From positions 1 through 30,348 of the forward strand of contig JAVLBP010000015.1 in the NCBI GenBank assembly GCA_031581145.1: a DNA stretch of 30,348 nt, in the 5' to 3' direction. Both the position numbers and the translations under genes were made by a program. Shown here in pieces: positions 1-6,293 of the stretch; the first letter of the stretch is position 1; every line of letters begins with the position of its first letter. Under the pieces are notes generated by a model. The model did no database searches and had not been told where the DNA came from. It worked only from the letters and a program-made list of their open reading frames with translations. Origin of the DNA: UBA8296 sp031581145 (GTDB taxonomy: Bacteria; Bacteroidota; Rhodothermia; Balneolales; Balneolaceae).

Positions 1-1
1 T

Positions 2-274
2 CTATCCACAGATTTTTACCGAATCAGAAATGCAGGTGATCTAGCCCTGAAGGAAATGTCAAAGACTAGAATGGAACAGTATTCTTTGCTTGCCGACGCA
101 TACAGCTCTGCTAATCCAATAGGCCAATTTCAGAACCTTCCACCTACAGCCGATATTACACACCAACAAAAGCTGGCAGCTGTTTTCGAAGTGATGGCTC
201 TATTCAAGAACCGTCATCCCTCCGAACACATACGAATTGATTTAGAATCAGGCCAAATTAACAGACTAAATTGA
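2..274 (+). CDS. 3' end of an unrecognised gene, cut by the window edge
   Basis: The frame is open from the left edge to a TGA at 272-274, so the ATG at 56 is probably internal and the visible part is the C-terminal 90 residues of a longer protein. A purine-rich GAAGGA lies only a few bases before that ATG, so a separate 72-residue protein cannot be excluded. The sequence is hydrophilic and probably helical (ATG-frame residues about 35-55), with no membrane segment or motif I recognise. It points towards the minus-strand tRNA-Leu gene. No function is proposed. Confidence 0.45.
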   Translation, partial: LSTDFYRIRNAGDLALKEMSKTRMEQYSLLADAYSSANPIGQFQNLPPTADITHQQKLAAVFEVMALFKNRHPSEHIRIDLESGQINRLN

Positions 275-362
275 AACGATGCGGATCTTGGTGGTTGACA
301 CCAAACTGGCTGGAGTGATCAAACACTTTCCCTTTGGTCTATTACCGCGCTTATCAATCTTG

Positions 363-446
363 TGCCCTGGACTGGATTCGAACCAGCACGCCGTTGCCAG
401 CACTACCCCCTCAAGATAGCGTGTCTACCAATTTCACCACCAGGGC
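363..446 (-). tRNA. tRNA-Leu (anticodon GAG)
   Basis: The minus strand folds as a class II tRNA. The 7-bp acceptor stem pairs GCCCTGG with CCAGGGC, followed by an A discriminator. The D arm carries AATTGGTAGAC, the anticodon stem pairs CTATC with GGTAG around loop TTGAGGG (anticodon GAG), there is a long variable arm, and the T loop is TTCGAAT. It reads Leu codons CUC and CUU. The 3' CCA is not encoded. It is downstream of, and on the same strand as, the TPR gene. Confidence 0.95.
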
Positions 447-510
447 AAGATGCAAAAGATACGATGTTTCCCCCATTCATAGAAGCGTTGGGAGAATCCA
501 ATCGCTCTGA

Positions 511-1053
511 TTACCCCTCTAGCTGCTTGCGGGCGTAAGCGTGATCTGGGTTCATAGTGAGCGCCTGCTCATAAAATCCTCGTGCCTTCTCTTCTTGGCC
601 ACCTTTTTTCATGATGTCACCCATCAGCACCCAATGTTCCACCTCTTTGGGGTTGTTGCGGATTTGCTCGACTAGATAATCTAGCGCTTGAGTACCACGC
701 TCTTCGATAATGAGGCAAAGCACCACATTGCGATGACCCACAGGGCTATCATCAATTTCGATGGCTGCATCAAAGTCTTCTCGAGCATTTTCTGTATCCC
801 CCGTTTGCATCAAGGCATACCCTCGCAAGTTGAGTAGGCGAGAGGTCTCTCCAATCATCTCCATCGCTTTGGCCACCATCTTGAGGGAGGGATCCCATTG
901 GGTGAGTTTTTGCATCACCTCTGCCTCCATGATAAATCCTTCGGCTTCGTCTGGATTTTCTTTTTGGACTTCACGTGCAGCATCCAGGGCTTGATCAAGA
1001 TCCCCTTCGGCTAAAAGTTCATATCCACGTTTGATGAGTTCTTCGAGTTCCAT
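511..1053 (-). CDS. TPR-repeat protein
   Basis: This 180-residue protein consists almost wholly of about five 34-residue tetratricopeptide repeats, starting near residues 3, 37, 71, 105 and 139. Typical TPR positions are visible, for example GYELLAEGDLDQALDAAR and the last repeat, GDIMKKGGQEEKARGFYEQAL, which ends in NPDHAYA. There is no signal peptide, membrane segment or catalytic domain, so it is probably a cytoplasmic protein-interaction scaffold; the partner is unknown. It is the last protein gene of the dnaA-side minus-strand run, 73 bases after the small membrane protein, with tRNA-Leu beyond it. The ATG at 1053 fits the first repeat. Confidence 0.8.
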   Translation of the reverse strand: MELEELIKRGYELLAEGDLDQALDAAREVQKENPDEAEGFIMEAEVMQKLTQWDPSLKMVAKAMEMIGETSRLLNLRGYALMQTGDTENAREDFDAAIEIDDSPVGHRNVVLCLIIEERGTQALDYLVEQIRNNPKEVEHWVLMGDIMKKGGQEEKARGFYEQALTMNPDHAYARKQLEG

Positions 1054-1126
1054 GTCTTTGGGATAGGTTAGGTGTGTGAGTTGGACGAATCATGAATCAT
1101 GCAGGGATGGCACTCCTTGATGGTTT

Positions 1127-1381
1127 TTACGTCTTGTCTTGTTGCGTTTGGTCGGGATCTACTTCTTCAAAGTCTGCCTCTTCAATGCTGTGGAGCCGAT
1201 CTTTGACCGATGTTGAGCGTTGCTGTCCCGCCCGATTGCGCGCCTGGCTTTGTGCCCGATTGCGAGCTTGTCTTTGCGCATGTTTCTGCGCCTCTTTCTG
1301 AACAGTGGATATAAATATCATCCCCCGAATCATACGGTAGAGCATATAAATCAATAAACCAATAAGAAGCCAACGTATCAT
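1127..1381 (-). CDS. small single-pass membrane protein with repeat-built basic linker (DUF4834-like)
   Basis: This 84-residue protein has one N-terminal membrane helix (residues about 3-26), a very basic Gln/Ala/Arg/Asn stretch (residues 31-54) and an acidic end with the motif IEEADFEEVD (residues 67-76). A short membrane helix, basic linker and terminal ADFEEV-type motif resemble small Bacteroidota proteins of the DUF4834 type; that assignment is from memory and is tentative. The linker is made of a 24-bp tandem duplication (1231-1278) with a four-residue rhythm such as NRAQ SQAR NRAG. The gene lies 17 bases after the deoxynucleoside kinase gene and is probably co-transcribed with it. Function unknown. 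Confidence 0.65.
   Translation of the reverse strand: MIRWLLIGLLIYMLYRMIRGMIFISTVQKEAQKHAQRQARNRAQSQARNRAGQQRSTSVKDRLHSIEEADFEEVDPDQTQQDKT
1231..1278 (-). repeat. 24-bp tandem duplication inside the small membrane protein gene
   Basis: Units 1231-1254 and 1255-1278 both start CCCGATTGCG on the plus strand and differ at a few later bases. In the minus-strand reading frame each 24-bp unit spans eight codons, giving the tandem Q-A-R-N-R-A pattern. Each unit splits into two 12-bp halves related to the repeat seen in recF. Confidence 0.75.
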
Positions 1382-1398
1382 AGTTGGAAGTTCTCACA

Positions 1399-2040
1399 TC
1401 ATGGAGCGATATGCAATTGTGTATATGCTCGAATTGGCTTTTCGAAGATTTGCTCTTCGATGTAGGCAAGATGGTCTGGATTACCCACGAAATCGATCTC
1501 AGTGCTGTTAATGATCATTAATGGGGTCTGTGTATAATGGTAGAAGTAGTGGTTGTAGGCTTCGCTCACCTCTCTTAGGTACGCCTCACTGAGGTTGCGC
1601 TCAAAGTCTCGCCCACGAATCTGAATGTTTTGCATGAGTCGCTCTACCGAGCTTTGAAGATAAATCACCAAATCGGGCTTGGCTGAAATGCTGAGCATCA
1701 GCTGAAAAATGGAGTCATACAAACCAAGTTCATCCTCATCAAGATTAAGCCGAGCAAAAATGCGGTCTTTTTCGAAGATATAATCTGAAATCACAAAGTC
1801 GTGAAAGAGATCTTGGGTATGGATTTGCTGTTGTTGCTTGAAGCGACTGGCCAAGAACGCTAACTGCGTCTGAAACGCATACCGCTTTCGGTCTTTGTAA
1901 AAGCGTTCGAGAAAAGGATTCTCCTCAAATTCCTCCAAAATCATCCGTGCCTGGTGGCGCTCACTCATAAGATTGGCCAATGCAGTTTTCCCTGCGCCAA
2001 TCACCCCCTCAATCGCAATAAACTGAAACTGATTCGCCAT
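1399..2040 (-). CDS. deoxynucleoside kinase (dNK / dGK-dAK family)
   Basis: Phosphorylates a deoxynucleoside to its 5'-monophosphate using ATP, in purine/pyrimidine salvage. The 213-residue length is normal for bacterial dNKs. Visible motifs are the P-loop GVIGAGKT (residues 12-19), the substrate-side ISDYIFEKDR segment (84-93) in the place of the family's DRS-type motif, and an arginine-rich lid IRGRDFER (141-148). Deoxyadenosine/deoxyguanosine preference would fit Bacteroidota relatives but cannot be read directly. The ATG at 2040 lies three bases after the folK stop, so the two are probably coupled; the pair sits downstream of dnaA and folB. Confidence 0.88.
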   Translation of the reverse strand: MANQFQFIAIEGVIGAGKTALANLMSERHQARMILEEFEENPFLERFYKDRKRYAFQTQLAFLASRFKQQQQIHTQDLFHDFVISDYIFEKDRIFARLNLDEDELGLYDSIFQLMLSISAKPDLVIYLQSSVERLMQNIQIRGRDFERNLSEAYLREVSEAYNHYFYHYTQTPLMIINSTEIDFVGNPDHLAYIEEQIFEKPIRAYTQLHIAP

Positions 2041-2043
2041 GCA

Positions 2044-2694
2044 TTATGGAGTTGAATTGTGAGGGTTGGCAGGATGGGATGGCGCTCTTTTATCAGACGA
2101 CCCTTGGCGAGAAGGCCACTCATCAGACGACCCTCCAAAGAAGTAGGATGTCTTCGTGCAAGATAGCGAAGGCGCTTGACGAATCCAGTGGTCAATTCCT
2201 TGTCCATGCACAGGGTCTGTCCAACCAGGCTCAACCTCTTGAAGCGGTAGCAGGACGAATAATCTCTGGGTCATCTCTTTGTGGGGAAGGTGAAGCTCGG
2301 GATAGTCTAAAGGCTCGTGGCCCACCATTAAAATGTCGATATCGATCTCGCGGGCACTCCAGCGTGGGGCGTTTAAATCACGCCCCCTTGAGGCTTCGTA
2401 CTGTTTGATCGCGCCGAGCCACTCAAGCGGAGAGTGATTGGTTGTGGCTTTGATCACTCCGTTTAGATAAGGCGTCTCCGAAGGGCCAACGGGGTCTGTT
2501 TCCCACAAGCTCGAGGTGTGAATCTTGCCTGGATCGCTGGCCTGACTGGCAACGAACAGGAGCGCCTGCTCACACTCCTCCACACGGTTACCCACATTGG
2601 AGCCAATCGCCAAGAGAATGGATTGAGAAGTGCTACTGGGTGAAGGTACGGTAGGTGTACGCTGGATAGATGTAGGCAGGCTGGACTTATCCAT
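2044..2694 (-). CDS. folK: HPPK, 2-amino-4-hydroxy-6-hydroxymethyldihydropteridine diphosphokinase
   Basis: Transfers pyrophosphate from ATP to 6-hydroxymethyl-dihydropterin, the step after FolB in folate synthesis. From the ATG at 2694 (a TTG at 2700 is less likely) the protein is 216 residues, longer than the usual 160 or so. The start motif LLAIGSNVGNR lies at residues 27-37 after a Ser/Thr/Pro-rich leader. The HPPK signature with the Mg-binding pair D118/D120 lies in RWSAREIDIDILM. After about residue 165 comes a Ser/Pro/His-rich tail with two related ten-residue units (SSDEWPSRQG, SSDKRAPSHP). The start overlaps the folB stop by eight bases. Confidence 0.92.
   Translation of the reverse strand: MDKSSLPTSIQRTPTVPSPSSTSQSILLAIGSNVGNRVEECEQALLFVASQASDPGKIHTSSLWETDPVGPSETPYLNGVIKATTNHSPLEWLGAIKQYEASRGRDLNAPRWSAREIDIDILMVGHEPLDYPELHLPHKEMTQRLFVLLPLQEVEPGWTDPVHGQGIDHWIRQAPSLSCTKTSYFFGGSSDEWPSRQGSSDKRAPSHPANPHNSTP
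2092..2134 (-). repeat. 30-bp period direct repeat in the folK tail
   Basis: The 13-mer ATCAGACGACCCT occurs at 2092-2104 and again at 2122-2134 on the plus strand, exactly 30 bases (ten codons) apart. On the minus strand it encodes the repeated G-S-S-D of the FolK C-terminal tail, outside the enzyme fold. Confidence 0.7.
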
Positions 2695-3052
2695 CGACAA
2701 TCTCCCAACTCATTTGAATCTCAGCGTATGCCGAGGGGGTCTCAATTGGCGGAGGGACTTTTCGCACGCGGACGCTCAAGGATTTGGATCCAGCAGGCAT
2801 CTTGGATTTGAGACATTCACCGATTTGTTCGCAGATCGTCTCAATGAGGTCGATCGAGCGCCCCTCCATGATGGAGCGAATCTCCTTGTCCATCGCCTCA
2901 TAATCGGCCACCTGATCCAGCTGGGACACCCCCCGAAACGCCCCATGAACTTCCACGTCCACTTCAAAGTGATTGCCATCAATTTTTTCCTGGTCATACC
3001 ACCCATGTTTGCCGTGGTATTGAAGCCCTTGGATGGTAAGGCGATCCATCAT
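2687..3052 (-). CDS. folB: dihydroneopterin aldolase
   Basis: Converts dihydroneopterin to 6-hydroxymethyl-dihydropterin plus glycolaldehyde in folate synthesis. The 121-residue protein has the family start LTIQGLQYHGKHGWYDQEK, with the catalytic glutamate E22, the central E71 of LIETICE, and the late lysine K98 in VRKVPPP. A GTG at 3058 is also in frame, but GAGGTGG (3061-3055) sits just ahead of the ATGs at 3052 and 3049, so one of those is preferred; the choice changes the protein by one residue. It follows dnaA by about 15 bases and overlaps folK, so it is part of one minus-strand transcription unit. Confidence 0.92.
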   Translation of the reverse strand: MMDRLTIQGLQYHGKHGWYDQEKIDGNHFEVDVEVHGAFRGVSQLDQVADYEAMDKEIRSIMEGRSIDLIETICEQIGECLKSKMPAGSKSLSVRVRKVPPPIETPSAYAEIQMSWEIVDG

Positions 3053-3067
3053 TGCCACCTCGTGGGG

Positions 3068-4522
3068 TTACAGCGTTGCGAGTTCGATCTTCTGCTCTAA
3101 TTCCCGAAGAATACGCTGATGCTTGGGGCTCGTGGAGGCACGCTCTTCAATCGCGGTAATGGCGTGAATCACCGTGGAATGGTCACGTCCACCAAAATGA
3201 AGTCCAATGGTTTTGAGGCTCGATTTGGTGAACTTCTTGGACAGATACATTGCAATCTGACGCGCTTCCACAACCTCTTGTTTCCGTGTTTTTTCCCTCA
3301 CACGGTTGGACTCAATGCCAAAGTAATCGCATACATAATTTTGGATGGATTCAATCGAAATCTGCGTGTTAGAGCTTCGCACCATGTCTTTGAGGACATT
3401 TTTGGCGATTTGCGTGTCGATTTCGTCCACTTGTTTGAGCGACGCCGTGGCAAGGAGTTTGATAATGGCCCCTTCCAGGTCACGGACATTGGATTTGAAA
3501 TTGTGAGCCACAAACTCCAGCACTTTAGGATCAATGGTAATGCCATTATCGGCGGCTTTCCGCTCAAGAATGGCATACCGTGTCTCAAACTCAGGGATTT
3601 GAAGATCTGCACTCAAGCCCCAGCTAAACCGTGAAATGAGTCGCTCTTCAATGTCTGGCACATCTTTGGGCGCACGGTCACTCGACAAAATAATTTGTTT
3701 GCCCTCTTGATGAAGCGCATTAAAGATGTGGAAAAACTCCTCTTGCGTTTTCTCCTTGCCGCTGAAAAACTGAATATCATCAACAACCAACACATCAATG
3801 GTGCGGTAGAAGGTTGAGAATTCACTTGCGCGGTTGTTACGAATGGCTTGAACAAACTCATTGGTGAAGGTTTCCGAGCTCACATAAAGAATGGAGAGGT
3901 CATCCCCGTGCTCTTTTTTGATGCGGTTGCCAATACTTTGGACAAGGTGGGTCTTGCCCAGCCCTGTCGTACCATAGACAAAAAACGGGTTAAAGGAGTT
4001 TTTGCCCGGGTTTTCTGAAATCGCCATCGCAGCAGAGCGTGCTAGGCGGTTACAATCCCCTTCGATGAAGCGATCAAAGACATAATTGGGATTGAGATTG
4101 GAATCGACCTGTGTCTTTCGAATGCCTGGGATGACAAAAGGATTTTCAATGCGCCCGGGTGAATAGTCGGTATAGGCATAGCTCATCTCTTGTGGCTTGG
4201 TCGGCGGCATGGGGCGTTGAGGCAAGAAGACGCTACGCTGTTCCATGAGGTCCTCTGCTTTTTCGACAACTACGCTATACTCGAGCTTTCCTTCTGGCCC
4301 TAAGACCTTGGCGACGGTAGAGCGGAGGATGGTGTAATAATGCTCCTCTAGCCACTCGTACCAAAACTGGCTCGGCACTTGAATGGTGAGCGTATCAAGT
4401 TCGTAGTGTAAAGGGACAATGGGTTCAAACCAGGACTTATATTTTTGGTAGCTAATGTTGTCTTTGATGACGTCAAGACATTCTTCCCAATATTGTTCTG
4501 CTTTTGTAATTGTGTTCCCCAT
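3068..4522 (-). CDS. dnaA: chromosomal replication initiator protein
   Basis: DnaA binds TTATCCACA boxes at oriC, melts the duplex and loads the helicase. All four domains of the 484-residue protein are visible. Domain I is at about 1-85 (YWEECLDVIK). A short Pro-rich linker follows. The AAA+ domain has Walker A GTTGLGKT (184-191), Walker B VLVVDDIQF with D248/D249, a sensor SSDR (280-283) and the arginine-finger segment RLISRF (294-299). The DNA-binding domain IV ends with the signature GGRDHST (444-450). The ATG at 4522 is 70-340 bases from the DnaA boxes of the adjacent intergenic region, which also implies autoregulation. Confidence 0.98.
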   Translation of the reverse strand: MGNTITKAEQYWEECLDVIKDNISYQKYKSWFEPIVPLHYELDTLTIQVPSQFWYEWLEEHYYTILRSTVAKVLGPEGKLEYSVVVEKAEDLMEQRSVFLPQRPMPPTKPQEMSYAYTDYSPGRIENPFVIPGIRKTQVDSNLNPNYVFDRFIEGDCNRLARSAAMAISENPGKNSFNPFFVYGTTGLGKTHLVQSIGNRIKKEHGDDLSILYVSSETFTNEFVQAIRNNRASEFSTFYRTIDVLVVDDIQFFSGKEKTQEEFFHIFNALHQEGKQIILSSDRAPKDVPDIEERLISRFSWGLSADLQIPEFETRYAILERKAADNGITIDPKVLEFVAHNFKSNVRDLEGAIIKLLATASLKQVDEIDTQIAKNVLKDMVRSSNTQISIESIQNYVCDYFGIESNRVREKTRKQEVVEARQIAMYLSKKFTKSSLKTIGLHFGGRDHSTVIHAITAIEERASTSPKHQRILRELEQKIELATL

Positions 4523-4590
4523 TCTCGTAAGTCAAACGTGCTGACTAAGTTATCCTTTGTTGGTGTTGATAGTGAATTGTGTTTAGCGAG

Positions 4591-4599
4591 TTATCAACA
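4591..4599 (+). promoter_or_regulatory. DnaA-box-like site, one mismatch
   Basis: TTATCAACA differs from TTATCCACA at one base. It lies about 70 bases upstream of the dnaA start codon, a suitable place for autoregulation. Confidence 0.5.
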
Positions 4600-4676
4600 C
4601 TCTTTCTTTTCATTATCCTTTCATATCTATGGAGTGAAGTTTGCAAAACTTTGCATCAACTCAAAGTCTTCAACAG

Positions 4677-4699
4677 GGTGGATAAAAAAGTTATCCACA
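4677..4699. promoter_or_regulatory. inverted pair of DnaA boxes
   Basis: A minus-strand near-match (TTATCCACC, 4685-4677) and a perfect plus-strand TTATCCACA (4691-4699) are separated by five bases. The opposed close pair could seat two DnaA molecules. Confidence 0.65.
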
Positions 4700-4843
4700 A
4701 AATGAAGAATTGATAGAAACGTTGAGTGCCAACGAGTTAAGATGTACAATAAAAATCAAGACCACTAGTGCAAGAAATGTAAAGATGCACTACATCCACG
4801 TGATATGGATGAAAAAGACGATTGCATGAAGGCGCCCAACTAT

Positions 4844-4863
4844 TTTTCCACAAGTTATCCACA
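4844..4863 (+). promoter_or_regulatory. tandem DnaA boxes at the prmC-proximal end of oriC
   Basis: TTTTCCACA (4844-4852) and the perfect TTATCCACA (4855-4863) stand in direct orientation two bases apart, next to an A/T-rich stretch. Close direct boxes beside A/T-rich DNA are typical of the loading side of a bacterial origin. Confidence 0.7.
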
Positions 4864-4904
4864 TCTATTTTAATGAAAAATGTCTTGACATTATGAGCCG
4901 TGCT

Positions 4905-5810
4905 TTAACGCGCCCGTTGAGCAAAAATGAAGCGCTCATGGCCTTGCATATCAGCCACGATCTCCCCCTCAAAACCGAGGTTCACTCCCGCATCAAGCAC
5001 CTCGCGGATGGTAGATGGATTGCATTCGAATCCAAGCCTGCCCGTTGGCTTCAAGACAGACGAGGCTAAGGTCCATAATTGATTATAAATCCCAAGTGGA
5101 TCGTCCGTGAATAAGGCTTGAGCGGGTTCCCAGTCTTTGACTTGAGTATCCATTGATGGTGCTTCTTCGGGATGAATGTAGGGTGGATTGCTAAGCATGA
5201 CGTCTATGCTATGGGCTTTCGCCCATGGAGCGTCTTGGGTTGGCCCTGCCAACGATCCATGATGCCACGCTACAGGTAGCCCTAGGTCGTCGCTGTTGCG
5301 CCTGCATACGGCAAGGGCGTCTTCTGAAAGCTCAAGCCCATGTACGGTGGACTCAGGCAACGCCGACTTCATCGCTAAGGCAATGCAGCCAGACCCTGAA
5401 CCAACATCCAACACGGTTGGAGATTGCAGACCTTTCGCCGACTGGGACAATGCATGGGATAAGGCATGCTCCACCAATTCTTCCGTTTCAGGTCTTGGGA
5501 TTAGTACATGCTCGTTTAGCTGAATCTCCAGACCCATGAAGGAGGTGGACCCTGTTATGTACTGTAAAGGTTTATGACTGGCTCGAGCCTTGACCCCCTC
5601 ACGCAATGCGTCGCGCTCAGTGTTGCTAAGGGGTCTGTCAAAGTGCAGGTAGAGCTGAAGTCGAGGCATGTCCAGGACATCGGCCAGGAGCCACTCGATA
5701 CTTAACCGAGGTTGATCTACCTGTTTGGAGTCAAAGTAGGCTGTTGCCCACTCCATCATCGATAGCACCGTCCACTCCTGTGGAGTTGGCGGGACAGGGG
5801 TTGAGGCCAT
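4905..5810 (-). CDS. prmC: peptide chain release factor N5-glutamine methyltransferase
   Basis: Methylates the glutamine of the GGQ motif of release factors RF1 and RF2 using S-adenosylmethionine. The 301-residue protein has the helical N-terminal domain (about 12-85), the segment PLQYITGSTSFMGLEIQLN just before VLIPRPETE, which is typical of PrmC/HemK, the SAM loop LDVGSGSG (134-141) and the catalytic NPPY (208-211). Length is normal. The ATG at 5810 precedes a Pro-rich start. It lies 41 bases after the small conserved gene at 5852-6235 and is separated from dnaA by the presumed origin. Confidence 0.95.
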   Translation of the reverse strand: MASTPVPPTPQEWTVLSMMEWATAYFDSKQVDQPRLSIEWLLADVLDMPRLQLYLHFDRPLSNTERDALREGVKARASHKPLQYITGSTSFMGLEIQLNEHVLIPRPETEELVEHALSHALSQSAKGLQSPTVLDVGSGSGCIALAMKSALPESTVHGLELSEDALAVCRRNSDDLGLPVAWHHGSLAGPTQDAPWAKAHSIDVMLSNPPYIHPEEAPSMDTQVKDWEPAQALFTDDPLGIYNQLWTLASSVLKPTGRLGFECNPSTIREVLDAGVNLGFEGEIVADMQGHERFIFAQRAR

Positions 5811-5851
5811 GCAGGATTTTTCTGTGATTACACGTCAGTTTATTCGTCAGC

Positions 5852-6235
5852 TTATTCTTCAGTGTCGTCTGCAGACGTGTCTTTTTGCATAGAGCATCCA
5901 TGTCGGTCGGCAAAGTCCATTACAAACTCAAGAAAGCCAGACTCGATGTTTTGCTCTTCCCGAATCGATGATCCTCGAAACCCAATGCGACCGCCGGCCT
6001 TTTTGAGCTGAACACGCACGAACTTTGAATTTTTCTCAATCACGGTTGTCAAGGTGACTGTTGAATTGCTCGAACGTTCATATTCCTCATACACGGAAAC
6101 GACAACAATATCTCCCGTTGTTTGTGAGTTATATTCGTAGGAGAACTTCGGCTTCACAGCCTCCAATACTTTGGCCGGCATTTGGGCTAAGGCAGTATCC
6201 GGCCCGAAAATGACGTATCGATGAACTGTGCTCAT
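5852..6235 (-). CDS. small conserved-looking protein of unknown function
   Basis: I do not recognise this 127-residue protein. It starts MSTVHRYVIFGPDTALAQM, has an alternating hydrophobic/polar middle (residues about 40-80) that suggests beta strands, for example GDIVVVSVYEEY and VTLTTVIEKNSKFVRVQLKKAGG, then a helical stretch (EQNIESGFLEFVMDFADRHGC) and an acidic tail (DTSADDTEE). There is no signal peptide or membrane segment, so it is probably a small cytoplasmic alpha/beta protein. It is upstream of prmC on the same strand and divergent from the outer-membrane-type gene. Confidence 0.6.
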   Translation of the reverse strand: MSTVHRYVIFGPDTALAQMPAKVLEAVKPKFSYEYNSQTTGDIVVVSVYEEYERSSNSTVTLTTVIEKNSKFVRVQLKKAGGRIGFRGSSIREEQNIESGFLEFVMDFADRHGCSMQKDTSADDTEE

Positions 6236-6248
6236 AATGGATCTTTGG

Positions 6249-6269
6249 ATTAAACTGATTGAGTTTAAT
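6249..6269. promoter_or_regulatory. perfect 7-bp dyad in the divergent intergenic region
   Basis: ATTAAAC (6249-6255) and GTTTAAT (6263-6269) form a perfect inverted repeat with a seven-base centre. It lies between the divergent start codons at 6235 and 6294, so it could be an operator for either gene or a hairpin in the plus-strand leader. Confidence 0.35.
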
Positions 6270-6293
6270 GAAAAAAGATATCAATTTACAACA

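Larger units (their letters stand above)
4523..4904. other. probable replication origin (oriC), dnaA-prmC intergenic region
   Basis: This 382-base gap has no convincing gene. It holds two perfect plus-strand TTATCCACA boxes (4691-4699, 4855-4863), two near-matches on the plus strand (TTATCAACA 4591-4599, TTTTCCACA 4844-4852) and one minus-strand near-match (4677-4685). The stretch around 4841-4885 is rich in A/T and could be the unwinding element. Two perfect or near-perfect dyads lie between the box groups (4766-4792 and 4794-4810). Position next to dnaA is the classic oriC arrangement. The dnaA promoter must also lie here, but I could not pick one out. Confidence 0.75.

Noticed and set aside
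2..10. DnaA-box-like CTATCCACA at the left edge
   Set aside because: A single one-mismatch site inside a coding frame, far from the cluster; expected by chance.
300..338. Imperfect hairpin ACCAAA/TTTGGT between the left gene and tRNA-Leu
   Set aside because: Long, interrupted loop and no T run on either side; not good enough for a terminator call.
4445..4705. 86-residue plus-strand open frame in the origin
   Set aside because: It starts inside dnaA in antisense and runs through DnaA boxes; composition is not protein-like.
6228..6293. Earlier start of the outer-membrane-type protein
   Set aside because: It would overlap the divergent start codon and place 22 residues before the signal peptide, through the dyad.
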